A stretch of DNA of 25,719 nt from Hofstenia miamia (taxonomy: Eukaryota > Xenacoelomorpha > Acoela > Hofsteniidae): NCBI GenBank assembly GCA_900660155.1, contig CABFPE010001652.1:1-25719 (forward strand), in the 5' to 3' direction. Shown here piece by piece: positions 1 through 9,334 of the stretch. The translations under genes and the position numbers were made by a program. The notes beneath the pieces were generated by a model. The model had not been told where the DNA came from, searched no databases, and saw nothing but the letters and a program-made list of their open reading frames with translations. Each line of letters begins with the position of its first letter. Position 1 is the stretch's first letter.

Positions 1-585
1 ATAAATTACATTTAATGGTTTGCATCATACAAAGCTTTTAGTTAGTTTATATTCTTATATGTTAGTTATATTGCTTTTCTATTTTGTATATAGTAGTGCA
101 AAAACTTCATGATAGTTATGGCTGCAATTTGAGCTACAGAAGTTTTAATACAATGGCTTCACTCCACATAGATTTGTATAGTATATTGCAATTGTGACCA
201 TGCAATGTCTTCATTTGAAGGACTTCCTCTAGACTGGTGACTAAGCCTTAACGCACAAAAATTCTCTAGTGTGACTCTATTCTGTGTGTCTACTTCTTGA
301 CTTACTCAAAACTCACTTAGGTAGAAATTGATACAAGACATTTACTTTTATAAATCATCACAATGATTCTGTTTACTCATTAATTGTGCAGATCCCTTAA
401 TCCTCCAACAATCTGCTCTTCATGAGGTTAGCTGCAACCTTTATACTAGTGTAGTATAATGGTAGTGGTAATGAAATGGCTTCTGCACCCTTTAGACCAA
501 TATGTGTTCATGATGCTCTGTTATATTTACAAGGAAAGTAAATGATGTAGCATTGTCTAGTCAATATGTATAAAATATTATTGTT

Positions 586-615
586 GACATTAAGATTATT
601 GACATTAAGATTATT
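586..615. repeat. Perfect 15-bp tandem duplication
   Basis: The unit GACATTAAGATTATT occurs twice head to tail with no mismatch (586-600 and 601-615). It looks like a small recent slippage or templated duplication. It lies just upstream of the candidate exon at 651 and has no evident function. Confidence 0.9.
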
Positions 616-650
616 GTGGCTAAGTTGCATTGCCTTTGCTACTATTTTAG

Positions 651-740
651 GTCTTGTCCCATACTGTGATGAAAAGCAAAGGAAATTCATTCGTATCAGC
701 CTCATTAAAGATTGAAGGGTGGAAGCACCTTTTCAGATGA
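651..740 (+). CDS. Candidate 3' terminal exon of an unidentified plus-strand gene
   Basis: A good acceptor (pyrimidine-rich CTACTATTTTAG, ending at 650) is followed by an open frame to a TGA at 738-740. Read in phase 0 it starts VLSHTVMKSKG and ends IEGWKHLFR. A second frame is open to a TGA at 713-715 (LVPYCDEKQRKF), so the frame is not settled. A possible small upstream exon at 392-426 (acceptor TTGTGCAG, donor GAG/GTTAGC, reading PLILQQSALHE) ends in phase 0 and would match the longer frame. No family is recognised. Short open frames are common by chance in this DNA, so the call rests mainly on the acceptor and the unbiased residue composition. Confidence 0.33.
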   Translation, partial: VLSHTVMKSKGNSFVSASLKIEGWKHLFR

Positions 741-2898
741 AAGAATGAACATTTAATTGATTTTAAACTAGAATGATATTTAGTAATTTTTAGTTGTAGA
801 TTTATTACTAATTCTGTTAATGCAGGTCACCTACAATTCTTCAAAAAATTGTTTGGCCTGAAAGTTGAATGCTTGACTTTTGACCAAAGTGAATTATTAA
901 AATGATTTGAATTTACATTAATTGTCAGATCAACCAGAAACTGAGAAGTAGACCTGTAAATTGTTATGAAGGAAATATCCATGTAAAAGCAATTCATTAT
1001 CAATAAATTCTTAGTAGAAAATAGTCAAATTTTCTAATTTTTAAACATATTTTTGAAATTCATGTTGAAATGAGAGCCATCAATAACAGCTGCTTAGGAG
1101 GAATAGAGTACAAACTATTGATGGTCAAGGATTTCACAATTCTTCTATGGTAGGGACTTGTTTCACAAAGTTGGCCTCTGTGAGAGGAAGAAGCAGAGTG
1201 AGAACCCCATCACAGAGTTGTGGTAGTTGCTGTATTTTAAAATCAGCAGTTGATTCTGTCCTGCTAAATAACTTTAGTTTGTGACTGCAATCTATTGTAT
1301 TTACATTATTTACGTGAATTTTTTTGTAAATAGCTTTGATTGTTTGTACTTAATGATAGAAATGATTTGTAATTTAGACCACAACTTTGTAGTGTACTTT
1401 GGGATAATTATTGCTCTAATAAACATTTTATATGGTCTCTTGACAAGGATTGATGATAGTTTAAGATCATAGTTTTCTACATGATAAATAGCCATTTACT
1501 AATTTAACAAGATACCTTAGCCATTTAAGTAAAAATATAAAATTACTTGTTTATTATAAGAGGGAAAAATGACCCAAAGATCTTAATGATTAATATCAGC
1601 TTCAATAACTTTAATGCCAAATAGAGATGTATTAAAGGTATAATTCAAGAAAATTAAAAATAATGATTTATTTATTCATTGAGTTCTATTTCACTAATCA
1701 CAACCAAGCATTCATTGGGAATGATTGCTGCTTCATATAAGTATTGTGACTTAGTATTAATGTACATTTTTGCTAATGTCATATGTAAAAGATACTAATA
1801 GTGCAAGTGATAAAAACTACAATTTAACCTAGAATGCATGATGGGTTAGTCCACAACATCAACTAAAACACTGGGAGGTTTCCTGAAAGTTAATACTAAT
1901 ACCAATAGTCTAAGTTACTTAAGCCTGCATCTATATAAAGATAAAATATGATAGTGTAGGGATTGTTAAGAGTAAACTATTTGATTTTTAATAACTGACT
2001 TTCTGGTATTTTTTCTGTTCTCTTCTCTGCTTTCATAGTAAGTTTTGGCACTTTTCAAGTACATGTAACACAGTATATTCAATTTAAATTTCAAAGGGAA
2101 ACCAACCTGTTTATAATTTAGCTATGGCAAACAGGTAGCTTGCACATTTAAATTTTCAGGTGGGACAGAAATAATAGTTTTATTATTTTTGTTATTTGTG
2201 AAAAAGATTAATTTTGTTTGTTAAAATTTTTAACTGAAATGAACTTAATTTTAAAAAAATAAATATTTAAGCATTTTGGAAATGATGTCACAGTCATGCA
2301 GACAGAGTCCATTAGAATTCTACTCAATAATTTTGGAATAGTTTGCAATGGTCTACCATACCACATCTCATATTTAAGTAGACATTTAGCTTTAAGCTAA
2401 TTAATCTAACCTTAGAATCTAGCTTATGATTACTTATTGATTGTCCTACTTTTATGGGTTTTGTTTTGGGTGTGTAAGATCTAGTTTTTTAAACACACAG
2501 TTTACTTAGTGCTCTACATAACTAAAATGAAAATAAGACTTTTATATGGCCTCTCAACAACTATACTTGGTATCATAAGGTTTACTGTTACTGTATTCAG
2601 GAAAGAGGATTCTGTTTTGGGAAATTAATATTTCAATTATGTCAATATTTGGTGACAAGATAGTGTACTAACCCCTAAAGGAATATAACATTTATGATAT
2701 AATATTTTATAAAGGAACATATTTTATGATGTAAATGGAATATACATGTAAACATGATGTTCTTTTTGAAATTTTAATATTGAGTAGTTTTCTGTTCATA
2801 GATCAAAGAAAAAATTAATTTTTCAAAAAGATCTTTCAATGATGAACCTACTAAGGAGTCACTTACTCATTTCAATTAAATTCATTAAAAAATATATA
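741..2898. other. Non-coding stretch, probable 3'UTR/intergenic
   Basis: I find no conserved coding segment, RNA gene or clear mobile element. Several AATAAA/TTTATT hexamers occur on both strands, as expected from the base composition. If both flanking terminal exons are real, this is the space between the 3' ends of two convergent genes. The ORFs of about 60 codons at 1281-1495 are within chance expectation. Confidence 0.5.
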
Positions 2899-2904
2899 TT
2901 TATT
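2899..2904 (-). terminator. Candidate polyadenylation signal of the minus-strand gene
   Basis: TTTATT on the plus strand reads AATAAA on the minus strand, about 400 nt downstream of the stop at 3306-3308. It appears to be the first such hexamer after the terminal exon. The position is reasonable for a 3' end, but AATAAA is frequent in DNA this AT-rich. Confidence 0.3.
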
Positions 2905-3305
2905 GAATGAGTAGTGTCCATTTTAACTGAAAAATAAATTACCTTACTGCTTGACCAGCCCCTTAGAATACTTCTGATCAATTAATTCTAAGTATTTTGC
3001 ATAAATCCATTCCTTAGAAACATTATCAAATCTTTACATTGTAAAAATTATATTTTCAGTGCAACAAATGTATAAATGGAATAATAGAGGTTTACTAAAG
3101 TTGTTGAACATTTGGCGTTTGTGAATGAGTAATTTCTATTCCAATATTCAGTTTAAATCAACTTGCTGACATCTACATTATTTTGAATATAGCTTTGTGA
3201 CTCACAGCTTTAGCAGACAGGTAAACAATTCAGTACATTGACATTGTAAATTTTAAAAAGATAGATTTTATACAATTTACTGAACATCTGAATTTACAAT
3301 AAACA

Positions 3306-3395
3306 CTAATTCATTGTCTGAGTCAAAGCCATAACTGCAAACCTAACATTTCCTTCACAAGCCATCATGTACTTTCGACAAATAGCAGCTGCATC
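3306..3395 (-). CDS. 3' terminal exon of an unidentified minus-strand gene
   Basis: On the minus strand a strong acceptor (AAGTTTTTTAG) ends just before 3395. It is followed by 29 sense codons and a TAG (plus 3306-3308). The peptide starts DAAAICRKYMMACEG and ends RFAVMALTQTMN. It is rich in Ala, Met, Cys and Arg codons, quite unlike the translation of surrounding DNA. The incoming phase is 0. No family is recognised. Candidate upstream exons of the same strand are at 11334-11375 and 16447-16567; at least one more exon would be needed, because the 11334 exon ends in phase 1. I am fairly confident that it is an exon and not at all sure what the protein is. Confidence 0.6.
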   Translation of the reverse strand, partial: DAAAICRKYMMACEGNVRFAVMALTQTMN

Positions 3396-3570
3396 CTAAA
3401 AAACTTATATTACACTAGTATTATAAATGCTAAGAATAATATATTTTTGTAAAACATCCAGTGACAACAGTGACACACTATTTCTATTGAGATTAATGAA
3501 CACAAATTTCAAGATTTAAAGTAGTTTTGGAAGGACATTATATACAAACAAAACAGGTTTCTTTTCAAAA

Positions 3571-3589
3571 TTATTACCTCCACCAAGGA
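3571..3589 (+). repeat. Fragment of a dispersed TTACCTCCR repeat
   Basis: The words TTATTACCTCC and CACCAAGGA match the start of a widespread animal dispersed repeat as I remember it (TTACCTCCGCCAAGGAGG). A better copy starts at 4023, and a reverse boundary (CGGAGGTAA) is at about 18225. Only the edge is recognisable here. Confidence 0.3.
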
Positions 3590-4022
3590 TTGTCTTCACT
3601 ACACAAACAGTTATGACTGAATTTTAATGTAAAAAAATCACAAGAAAAATATTGGTCTAACTTAGATACCATTAAATTCTCAGACTTATTCTGATTGACA
3701 TCTGAAAGTCAATTCAAATTTTGTGCATTTGAGGAGCAAACATACCTTTTTTAGCAAGCAAGTAAAATGTTATTTTCAGACACCTTCAATATTAATCAAT
3801 TTTTAAAATTCTTCTAATATTTAAAGTGAAATTTTTTATTATTGCAGTAAAATTATAGAATACATTAGATAAAAATACGAGATCAGAAAAGAAATTTCTA
3901 TTATTTAAAAAGAAAGTGATTAACCATTTCAAAAACTTTCTGAATGATGTGGGTGTAATCAAATGATTTCATAGATAATAAATGAAGCAAATAACATTAG
4001 CATAATTCAAACTTTATATACT

Positions 4023-4125
4023 TTATTACCTCCGCATCTGTTTATGTGTCTGCAAAATTTCCCAAAAGGTAATGCAGAATTTTCAAACTGATCCGGATTT
4101 CCATCTGATTGTATCCAGACCCAGA
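4023..4125 (+). repeat. Diverged copy of a dispersed TTACCTCCG repeat
   Basis: The segment runs TTATTACCTCCGCATCTG, GTCTGCAAAATTTCCC, CTGATCCGGATTTCC, GTATCCAGACCC in order. This is the word order I remember for an abundant non-coding repeat family of aquatic animals (CTCCGCC start, CTGCAAAAT, then GATCCGGAT and ATCCAG). The match is from memory and diverged. The downstream limit is uncertain and may reach about 4400. Confidence 0.35.
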
Positions 4126-4734
4126 CTATGTTCATAGTTATTGGAGGTCATTGCAGTTTCTGATTTCTCTTGTTATTATGTTAATATTATACAGATGACT
4201 CGTTTAAGTCTGATTTTAAACAAATCAGACAATTTTGCTGGTCCTGGTTTCTATTTTCAAAAACAGTTTCATTTAGCTCGGCAAAAGTCATACCCTAAGT
4301 TGGAGTAAATTTTCCAATCAAAATGATAAAATTCCAGGACAAGTTTCAATTTCCATGTTGGATCGGATTTCCTCTTGGTCATTTTACGGGCCAAATCAAA
4401 ATATTGAAATATAATATTATAAACCTTTAATGGCAATTACAAATGTTTGTGTTTCACTTCTTTTTGAGCAGCTTGCTGTGATTTGCTTACATTTTTGTAA
4501 ATCAAAATATTAGATAAAAGAACATTTTGCAATTAGATGGTGTGCCCTTAATTAATAACTTGATGCAAAACTAATTCAAAACACACAATGCAAGATGTCA
4601 AGTTCTGAACTTATTGTGACTATTTCCTGTTTATTGTGATTGCACTCTGTTCTTTTATGTTAATCAATAGTAAATTACCATACATTGCCTACATAAATAA
4701 TGATGTATTAGATTATAATCACTTTGCTTAAGTA

Positions 4735-5149
4735 GATAATCTTGAAACCATTGAAATGCAGAATCGTAAAATAAATACAAGAAGTTATGCAGAGAAATAT
4801 GAAATACAAAATGTTTAAGAAACAAACTGATATGAAGAAATATACCGCCACAAACTCTCTCAGATATAATAAAATCAAAAGATACCGATATAAATGCAGT
4901 TGAATCTTCTAACAAAAATATTGGTGCAAACAAGCGCACTAAAGCCATTGCGTTTGATGATGTTGACAAAGCATTACTTAGGAAAAGTCTCAATTTGCTA
5001 CTGAACTAGGCTATGAAAAAAATATTACTGCCGACCTAGAGTGCGATTTTAAGTGGAACATACTAGATGCTAGTATTGGTATTAAGTCAAGTTGGGACAA
5101 GGTGTATTAAATTAAAATAACACATTTTTTCCGAAAATGTGGTTTCAAA
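4735..5149 (+). mobile_element. Internally deleted Tigger/pogo-type transposase remnant
   Basis: The translation shows the N-terminal DNA-binding half of a Tigger/CENP-B-like transposase. The first helix-turn-helix reads TIEMQNRKINTRSYAEKYEI (4750-4806). It is interrupted by about 35 nt and resumes at 4842 as IPPQTLSDIIKSKD, then AVESSNKN, KRTKAIAFDDVDKALLR. After a frameshift near 4985 comes SQFATELGYEKNITAD, which resembles the second (Tc5/CENP-B) helix-turn-helix. It then passes directly to the pattern that ends Tigger DDE domains: ILDASIGIKSSWDKV, a TAA at 5108-5110, then FFRKCGF (about 5126-5146). Nearly all of the DDE catalytic domain is therefore missing. The last part is in the same frame as the ORF starting at 5150. 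The family call rests on motif order and is fairly secure; the boundaries are not. Confidence 0.65.
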
Positions 5150-6307
5150 ATGCATTCGCCTTCTGAAATTACACAGTTACTCAATGATAATACGGATAAT
5201 TGTGAAAGTGATACAGTGAAAAATACAACAAGGACAATGGGACATACAAGTGACGGTCGGTTTTCTTTGTCTCTGTCAACTGCAATTAAAGATGAAATTT
5301 TCAGTGGAATTTCTAGTGAGGAAAATGCTGAAAGCTATGTAAAATCAAAAGCTAAAACTACACTATATAATTTGTTTGCAAAGCTACGCAAGGACACAGC
5401 AGCAGAAGCCTTATTTTGGTTGTTTAAAAAAGCTAATGAAAACGAATTTAGCGCCGAGAATTCAAATTTGAATACAGCAAACATGTTGAACGCGCAAATG
5501 TCTCATAACTATAACTCGAATGACAAACAGCAAACTGTTGTTAATAGCGAGAGTAACACTACCACACATCATATTGATGAACGCAAAGATTCAGTATGTA
5601 ACTCTCCAACCTATCACCGCAAATATGTGAAAGACATTCCACAAGACACAACTGTACATGGAATTTCAAATTCTATTCTTAGACCAGTTAAAACTCATCA
5701 TTTAATCAAGAATGAAAAATACTGCATCCACTCTTATTCAGGTAAGTCTTAAAACAATTACTAAGAGGTTATCCAAACAAACAATTAAAAACTGTGTTTG
5801 TTAATACTGGTACACTAGAAGCACAACATTATTAAAATGAAGAAGACATAGTTAAATTCAAGGACAGCATTCTAGACATTAGTGACATTATCAGAGAAAA
5901 GTTCTCGCTCAGAAAAGTAGTCTTTTGGAAATACCACCAATGTTACACAAGGATCAAATTTTTAAAAACAAATACATCATAAAACTCAACAATGTATTAA
6001 AAGAATTGAAAAATCACCTGCTTGATATCGATGTGATACCAACATTTGATTATCTCCTGAGTGGCGCAAACAAAGATGAAATTAGTCCTCAGTTTTTGCA
6101 CAAGATGAAGTACATCTGTCACGCAAAGGAATCTCAATCATAGTAAGAAATATAAAATCTTTTTTTGGACATTATGATTCTCGAAATTACAGTAATACAA
6201 CAAGCAATGTAACTGCCAGGCGCCAACATACCCAATCTTACGCAAGTGCATTGAAAAAGAATGAATTACAATTTCTACTACAAAAGATTGTGACTCTTCT
6301 AAAATGA
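5150..6307 (+). pseudogene. LINE ORF1 with degenerate SGNH/GDSL esterase domain
   Basis: From the ATG at 5150 an open frame of 200 codons runs to 5752. Its first part is a Ser/Asn-rich region with no recognised domain (FSLSLSTAIKDEIFSG, TTLYNLFAKLRKD). From residue 169 the start of an SGNH hydrolase fold appears as ISNSILRPVKTH, where the usual GDS is SNS, then IHSYSGKS. After a stop and frame changes it continues as FVNTGTLEAQHY (the GTND block, altered), IVKFKDSILDISDIIREKF, VVF then EIPPMLHKDQIF, VLKELKNHLL and FIPTFDYLL-like sequence. The C-terminal catalytic block DEVHLSRKGISIIV follows from about 6102, so Asp and His of the triad are kept. The frame ends at TGA 6305-6307. SGNH esterases are a known ORF1 domain of CR1/L2 LINEs; here the domain is broken and its nucleophile block altered. 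Confidence 0.7.
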
Positions 6308-6537
6308 GGTACTCTTATTTACTGTTTTTAATGTTGCTTATAATTACTTCATACCCCAAAACCAGTGTAATAAGAGTTGTAGTAAGTAAGCATGCAAATG
6401 CACATTTGAATTTCAAATTTTCAATTGTAAGTGAACCTACTGCCAAGTTATTTCGCCTTCTGTTTTCTAGTACACTAAAATTCATACCTACTTTAATCCT
6501 TATGAGATCAGGTGATGTTCAGAAGAACCCGGGTCCC
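6304..6537 (+). other. ORF2 N-terminal hydrophobic leader ending in a 2A-like motif
   Basis: The first 78 codons of ORF2 are open. Residues 1-17 (MRYSYLLFLMLLIITSY) look like a signal peptide or membrane anchor. A second hydrophobic, basic stretch (LFRLLFSSTLKF, IPTLILMRS) leads into GDVQKNPGP at residues 70-78 (6511-6537). The 2A consensus is D(V/I)ExNPGP; here Q replaces E and every other position matches. 2A sequences make the ribosome skip the Gly-Pro bond, releasing the upstream peptide while translation goes on. They are known at the N-terminus of ORF2-type proteins of some invertebrate CR1-like LINEs. Whether this Q variant works cannot be judged from sequence. Confidence 0.8.
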
Positions 6538-6584
6538 AAAATTTTAGATAGCAGTGAGCTAAAATCATTAGCCAGTAAATTTAA

Positions 6585-7230
6585 AAGAAATATTAAGATA
6601 GTCAACCTAAATACAAGGAGTGTATCTGCTCACCACTTTGACTAAAAGAAATTTATGAAAGCTTAGGCAGTAACACAATTTTTGCTTTCACAGAAACATG
6701 GTTAGAGCCAAATACGCCATGCGACCTTTTCAACTTTAACAAAAAGGAATTTAAAAGTTTCTGCAAACAGAGGTAGCAGAGGAGGTGGATTAATGCTGCT
6801 AATCCCTGTCTATATGAATCCCATCCGATGTAATACCCTTGAAGAAGATCATGACCATATTGAAACACTTTGGGTAGAACTTAAGGGCAGCAAAAATGCA
6901 ATATGAAGGCATTAGTCAATTTAAGTTACTCTCCAAAAAAACAATACAGTAAGGAGTTTATTCAGTTCAAAACAAATGAACTGCAAAATGCTATGTTTTC
7001 AAATAGTAGTATAATATTATTAGGTGACTATAACATCAATTACTTAGCTGCCAACGAATCACACTATATTGATAGCATGTGCAACGAATTCCAGTTAAAT
7101 GTAGTTAATACTTCAATAAGAACAAGAGAAAATTCATTAATAGATTATTTTATAACAAACATGGAAGTTCGCAAATTTTCTACCTACATGTTCAATTCGT
7201 TTTCCGATCATAATTTAGCCCTACACATTA
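6585..7230 (+). pseudogene. APE-type endonuclease domain of ORF2 (first copy)
   Basis: The motifs of apurinic-type LINE endonucleases follow in order through three frame changes. NIKIVNLNTRSVSAHHFD holds the Asn block. Then come LKEIYESL, FAFTETWLEPN (catalytic Glu), RGSRGGGLMLLIP, DHIETLWVELKG and NLSYSPKKQY. IILLGDYNINYL holds the Asp/Asn block and SLIDYFITN follows. FSDHNLALHI holds the terminal Asp-His pair. The catalytic residues are therefore present, although the reading frame is broken near 6642, 6770 and 6900. The segment from 6925 on is repeated at 7524. Confidence 0.8.
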
Positions 7231-7523
7231 CACAAGATGTAAGTAAAGGTAACAAGCGGAAAAGAATATTCTCTCGTAGTTTCGCCAATTTTAATGAAAA
7301 AGCCTTCATTGAGCATCTAAAAAATATGGCCTGGGACCATATTTGTACAATGAAAGACTCAAGCACCATGATAGAGTTTATCTTAAGGCAATTAAACTGT
7401 TGTCTAAATAAAGTAGCACCCTACAAGGTTAAGTTTATTAAGACTGATAGACCTAACAAGTTGCATAATATTCAAATTGAAGCTTTGGGAAAATAAAAAA
7501 GAAGGAGGCGTGGGAATCACTTT
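6925..7523 (+). repeat. Tandem duplication inside ORF2, copy 1
   Basis: This block of about 599 bp starts GTTACTCTCCAAAAAAAC. It is repeated immediately downstream with only a handful of differences. It covers the C-terminal half of the endonuclease and the start of the linker to the RT. The junction lies in TTTGTTACTC, where the words TTTGT and GTTACTC overlap, suggesting a microhomology-type duplication. Confidence 0.9.
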
Positions 7524-8120
7524 GTTACTCTCCAAAAAAACAATACAGTAAGGAGTTTATTCAGTTCAAAACAAATGAACTGCAAAATGCTATGTTTTCA
7601 AATAGTAGTATAATATTATTAGGTGACTATAACATCAATTACTTAGCTGCCAATGAATCACACTATATTGATAGCATGTGCAACGAATTCCAGTTAAATG
7701 TAGTTAATACTTCAATAAGAACAAGAGAAAATTCATTAATAGATTATTTTATAACAAACATGGAAGTTCGCAAATTTTCTACCTACATGTTCAATTCGTT
7801 TTCCGATCATAATTTAGCCCTACACATTACACAAGATGTAAGTAAAGGTAACAAGCGGAAAAGAATATTCTCTCGTAGTTTCGCCAATTTTAATGAAAAA
7901 GCCTTCATTGAGCATCTAAAAAATGTGGCCTGGGACCATATTTATACAATGAAAGACTCAAGCACCATGATAGAGTTTATCTTAAGGCAATTAAACTGTT
8001 GTCTAAATAAAGTAGCACCCTACAAGGTTAAGTTTATTAAGACTGATAGACCTACCAAGTTGCATAAATCAAATTGAAGCTTTGGAAATAAAAAAGAAGG
8101 AGGCGTGGGAATCCCTTTGT
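7524..8120 (+). repeat. Tandem duplication inside ORF2, copy 2
   Basis: This is the second copy of the 6925-7523 block, ending at AATCCCTTTGT. Differences that I can see from copy 1 are about four substitutions (for example CAACGAATC/CAATGAATC, AATATGGCC/AATGTGGCC, ATTTGTAC/ATTTATAC, CTAACAAG/CTACCAAG), a changed CATAATATTC/CATAAATC, and a 2-bp length change in TTTGGGAAAATAA/TTTGGAAATAA. Overall identity is therefore about 98 to 99 percent. The two copies have begun to diverge, or represent two alleles joined by the assembler. Confidence 0.9.
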
Positions 8121-8216
8121 AAAGATCATACATTAGTCAATGTAGGTCTTTATAAAGACATTAAAGCCCAAGTTTGTAAACTAAAGCGCAATCTAAGGGA
8201 ACAGCAAGCTAAGAAT

Positions 8217-9334
8217 TTTATGCTAAATTAAGTCAAGCTAAAAATCGTTGGAGGTTCTTAAATAAGTTCCTAAATAGAGATAAGAACCTAAACAGCATTA
8301 TAGAGGAAATCAATATTGACAACAAAATGGTAACAAACACCACGTCGATTGCCAATCACATGAATCTAGCTTTTAAAAACCTTGGAGAGTATAAGGGTAA
8401 ATTATTGCCACAAGAGAATAACATAGAGCAATTAGAAGGCAGTTTTTGTTTTAGATTTATAAGTGAACAAGAACTAGTTAGAATTGTACAAAAATTAGAT
8501 CCTAGTATATCAAGTGGCAGTTCAGGGATACCAATATTTATCATAAAGAACTATATCAAGCACTTTGCTGAACTTTTATGCTTTGCATATAATTATGATT
8601 TACGCACATCTATCTATCCAACATGTTTAAAAAGTGCGGACATCACTCCAATTTTTAAAAAAGGTGATCCGAAAATCTGTACCAACTATAGGCCTATCGC
8701 AGTAACTAGCCCATTTTCTAAGATATTTGAGAGACTAATCAGTAATCAAATATATTCTTTCTTAAAGCAATTTGATATATTATCTCCAAAGCAGTTCGGA
8801 TTTCGAGAAGGGTATAGCACAACTGATGCATTATTGTATTTTATCAAAAGCATCCGTTTTTACTTAAATAGCAATATTAGCAGCAGCGTAGCTCTACTTG
8901 ATCTCAGTAAGGCTTTTGATAGCTTGGATCACAATATTCTAGACAAAAAGCTCCAGAGTTATGGATTTGACAAGGATTCCCAAGCACTAATTAAGAGTTT
9001 CTTAAATAACAGGCAACAAAGAGTAAAAATAAACAACATTTATTCCAATTATATCCTGACTAACAAAGGTGTGCCACAAGGTAGTGTCTTGGGACCAATA
9101 CTGTTTAGCTTGTATGTGAATGACATACCTAACTATATTAAGGACGGCCAAATTATCCAATATGCTGATGACATTTGCATGATTTATCAGCATAAGAGCC
9201 CAATAATTGCTACAAGAAAGCTGCAAGAAAGCATAGGAAAGTTTATCAAGTACTTCGAAGTAAACAGGCTGACTATGAATAAAAATAAGACGCAGTTCAT
9301 TGTCTTTGCTCCTAGTGAAACTAGTCAAAGACAT
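8217..9334 (+). pseudogene. Reverse transcriptase domain of the LINE ORF2
   Basis: One frame stays open from about 8217 (ATG at 8327) to beyond 9330. It starts in the linker (AKLSQAKNRWRFLNKFLNR). It then shows the LINE RT blocks: SSGSSGIPIFIIK, TPIFKKGDPKICTNYRPIAV, SPKQFGFREGYSTTDAL, VALLDLSKAFDSLDHN (first catalytic Asp, codon at 8918), GVPQGSVLGPILFSLYVNDI and YADDICMIY (catalytic Asp pair, 9161-9172), followed by LTMNKNKTQFIVFAP. All catalytic residues are intact. A one-base gain (or two-base loss) near 9330 moves the downstream sequence into another frame. The sequence type fits the CR1/L2/Jockey group; I cannot name the exact clade. Confidence 0.92.

Noticed and set aside
508..705. 65-codon minus-strand frame
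   Set aside because: It overlaps the better plus-strand exon candidate at 651-740 and contains low-complexity translation of the 15-bp tandem repeat (NNLNVNNLNVNN).
1281..1495. Overlapping frames of about 60 codons on both strands
   Set aside because: Translations are dominated by Ile, Tyr, Phe and Asn as expected from AT-rich DNA; no motif or splice context.
4664..4993. 109-codon minus-strand frame
   Set aside because: It is the shadow of the Tigger helix-turn-helix coding sequence on the plus strand, which shows a clear family pattern.
5737..5752. Perfect splice donor TCAG/GTAAGT on the plus strand
   Set aside because: It lies inside the SGNH coding sequence (SYSGKS), and the domain continues straight on afterwards, so it is probably coincidental.
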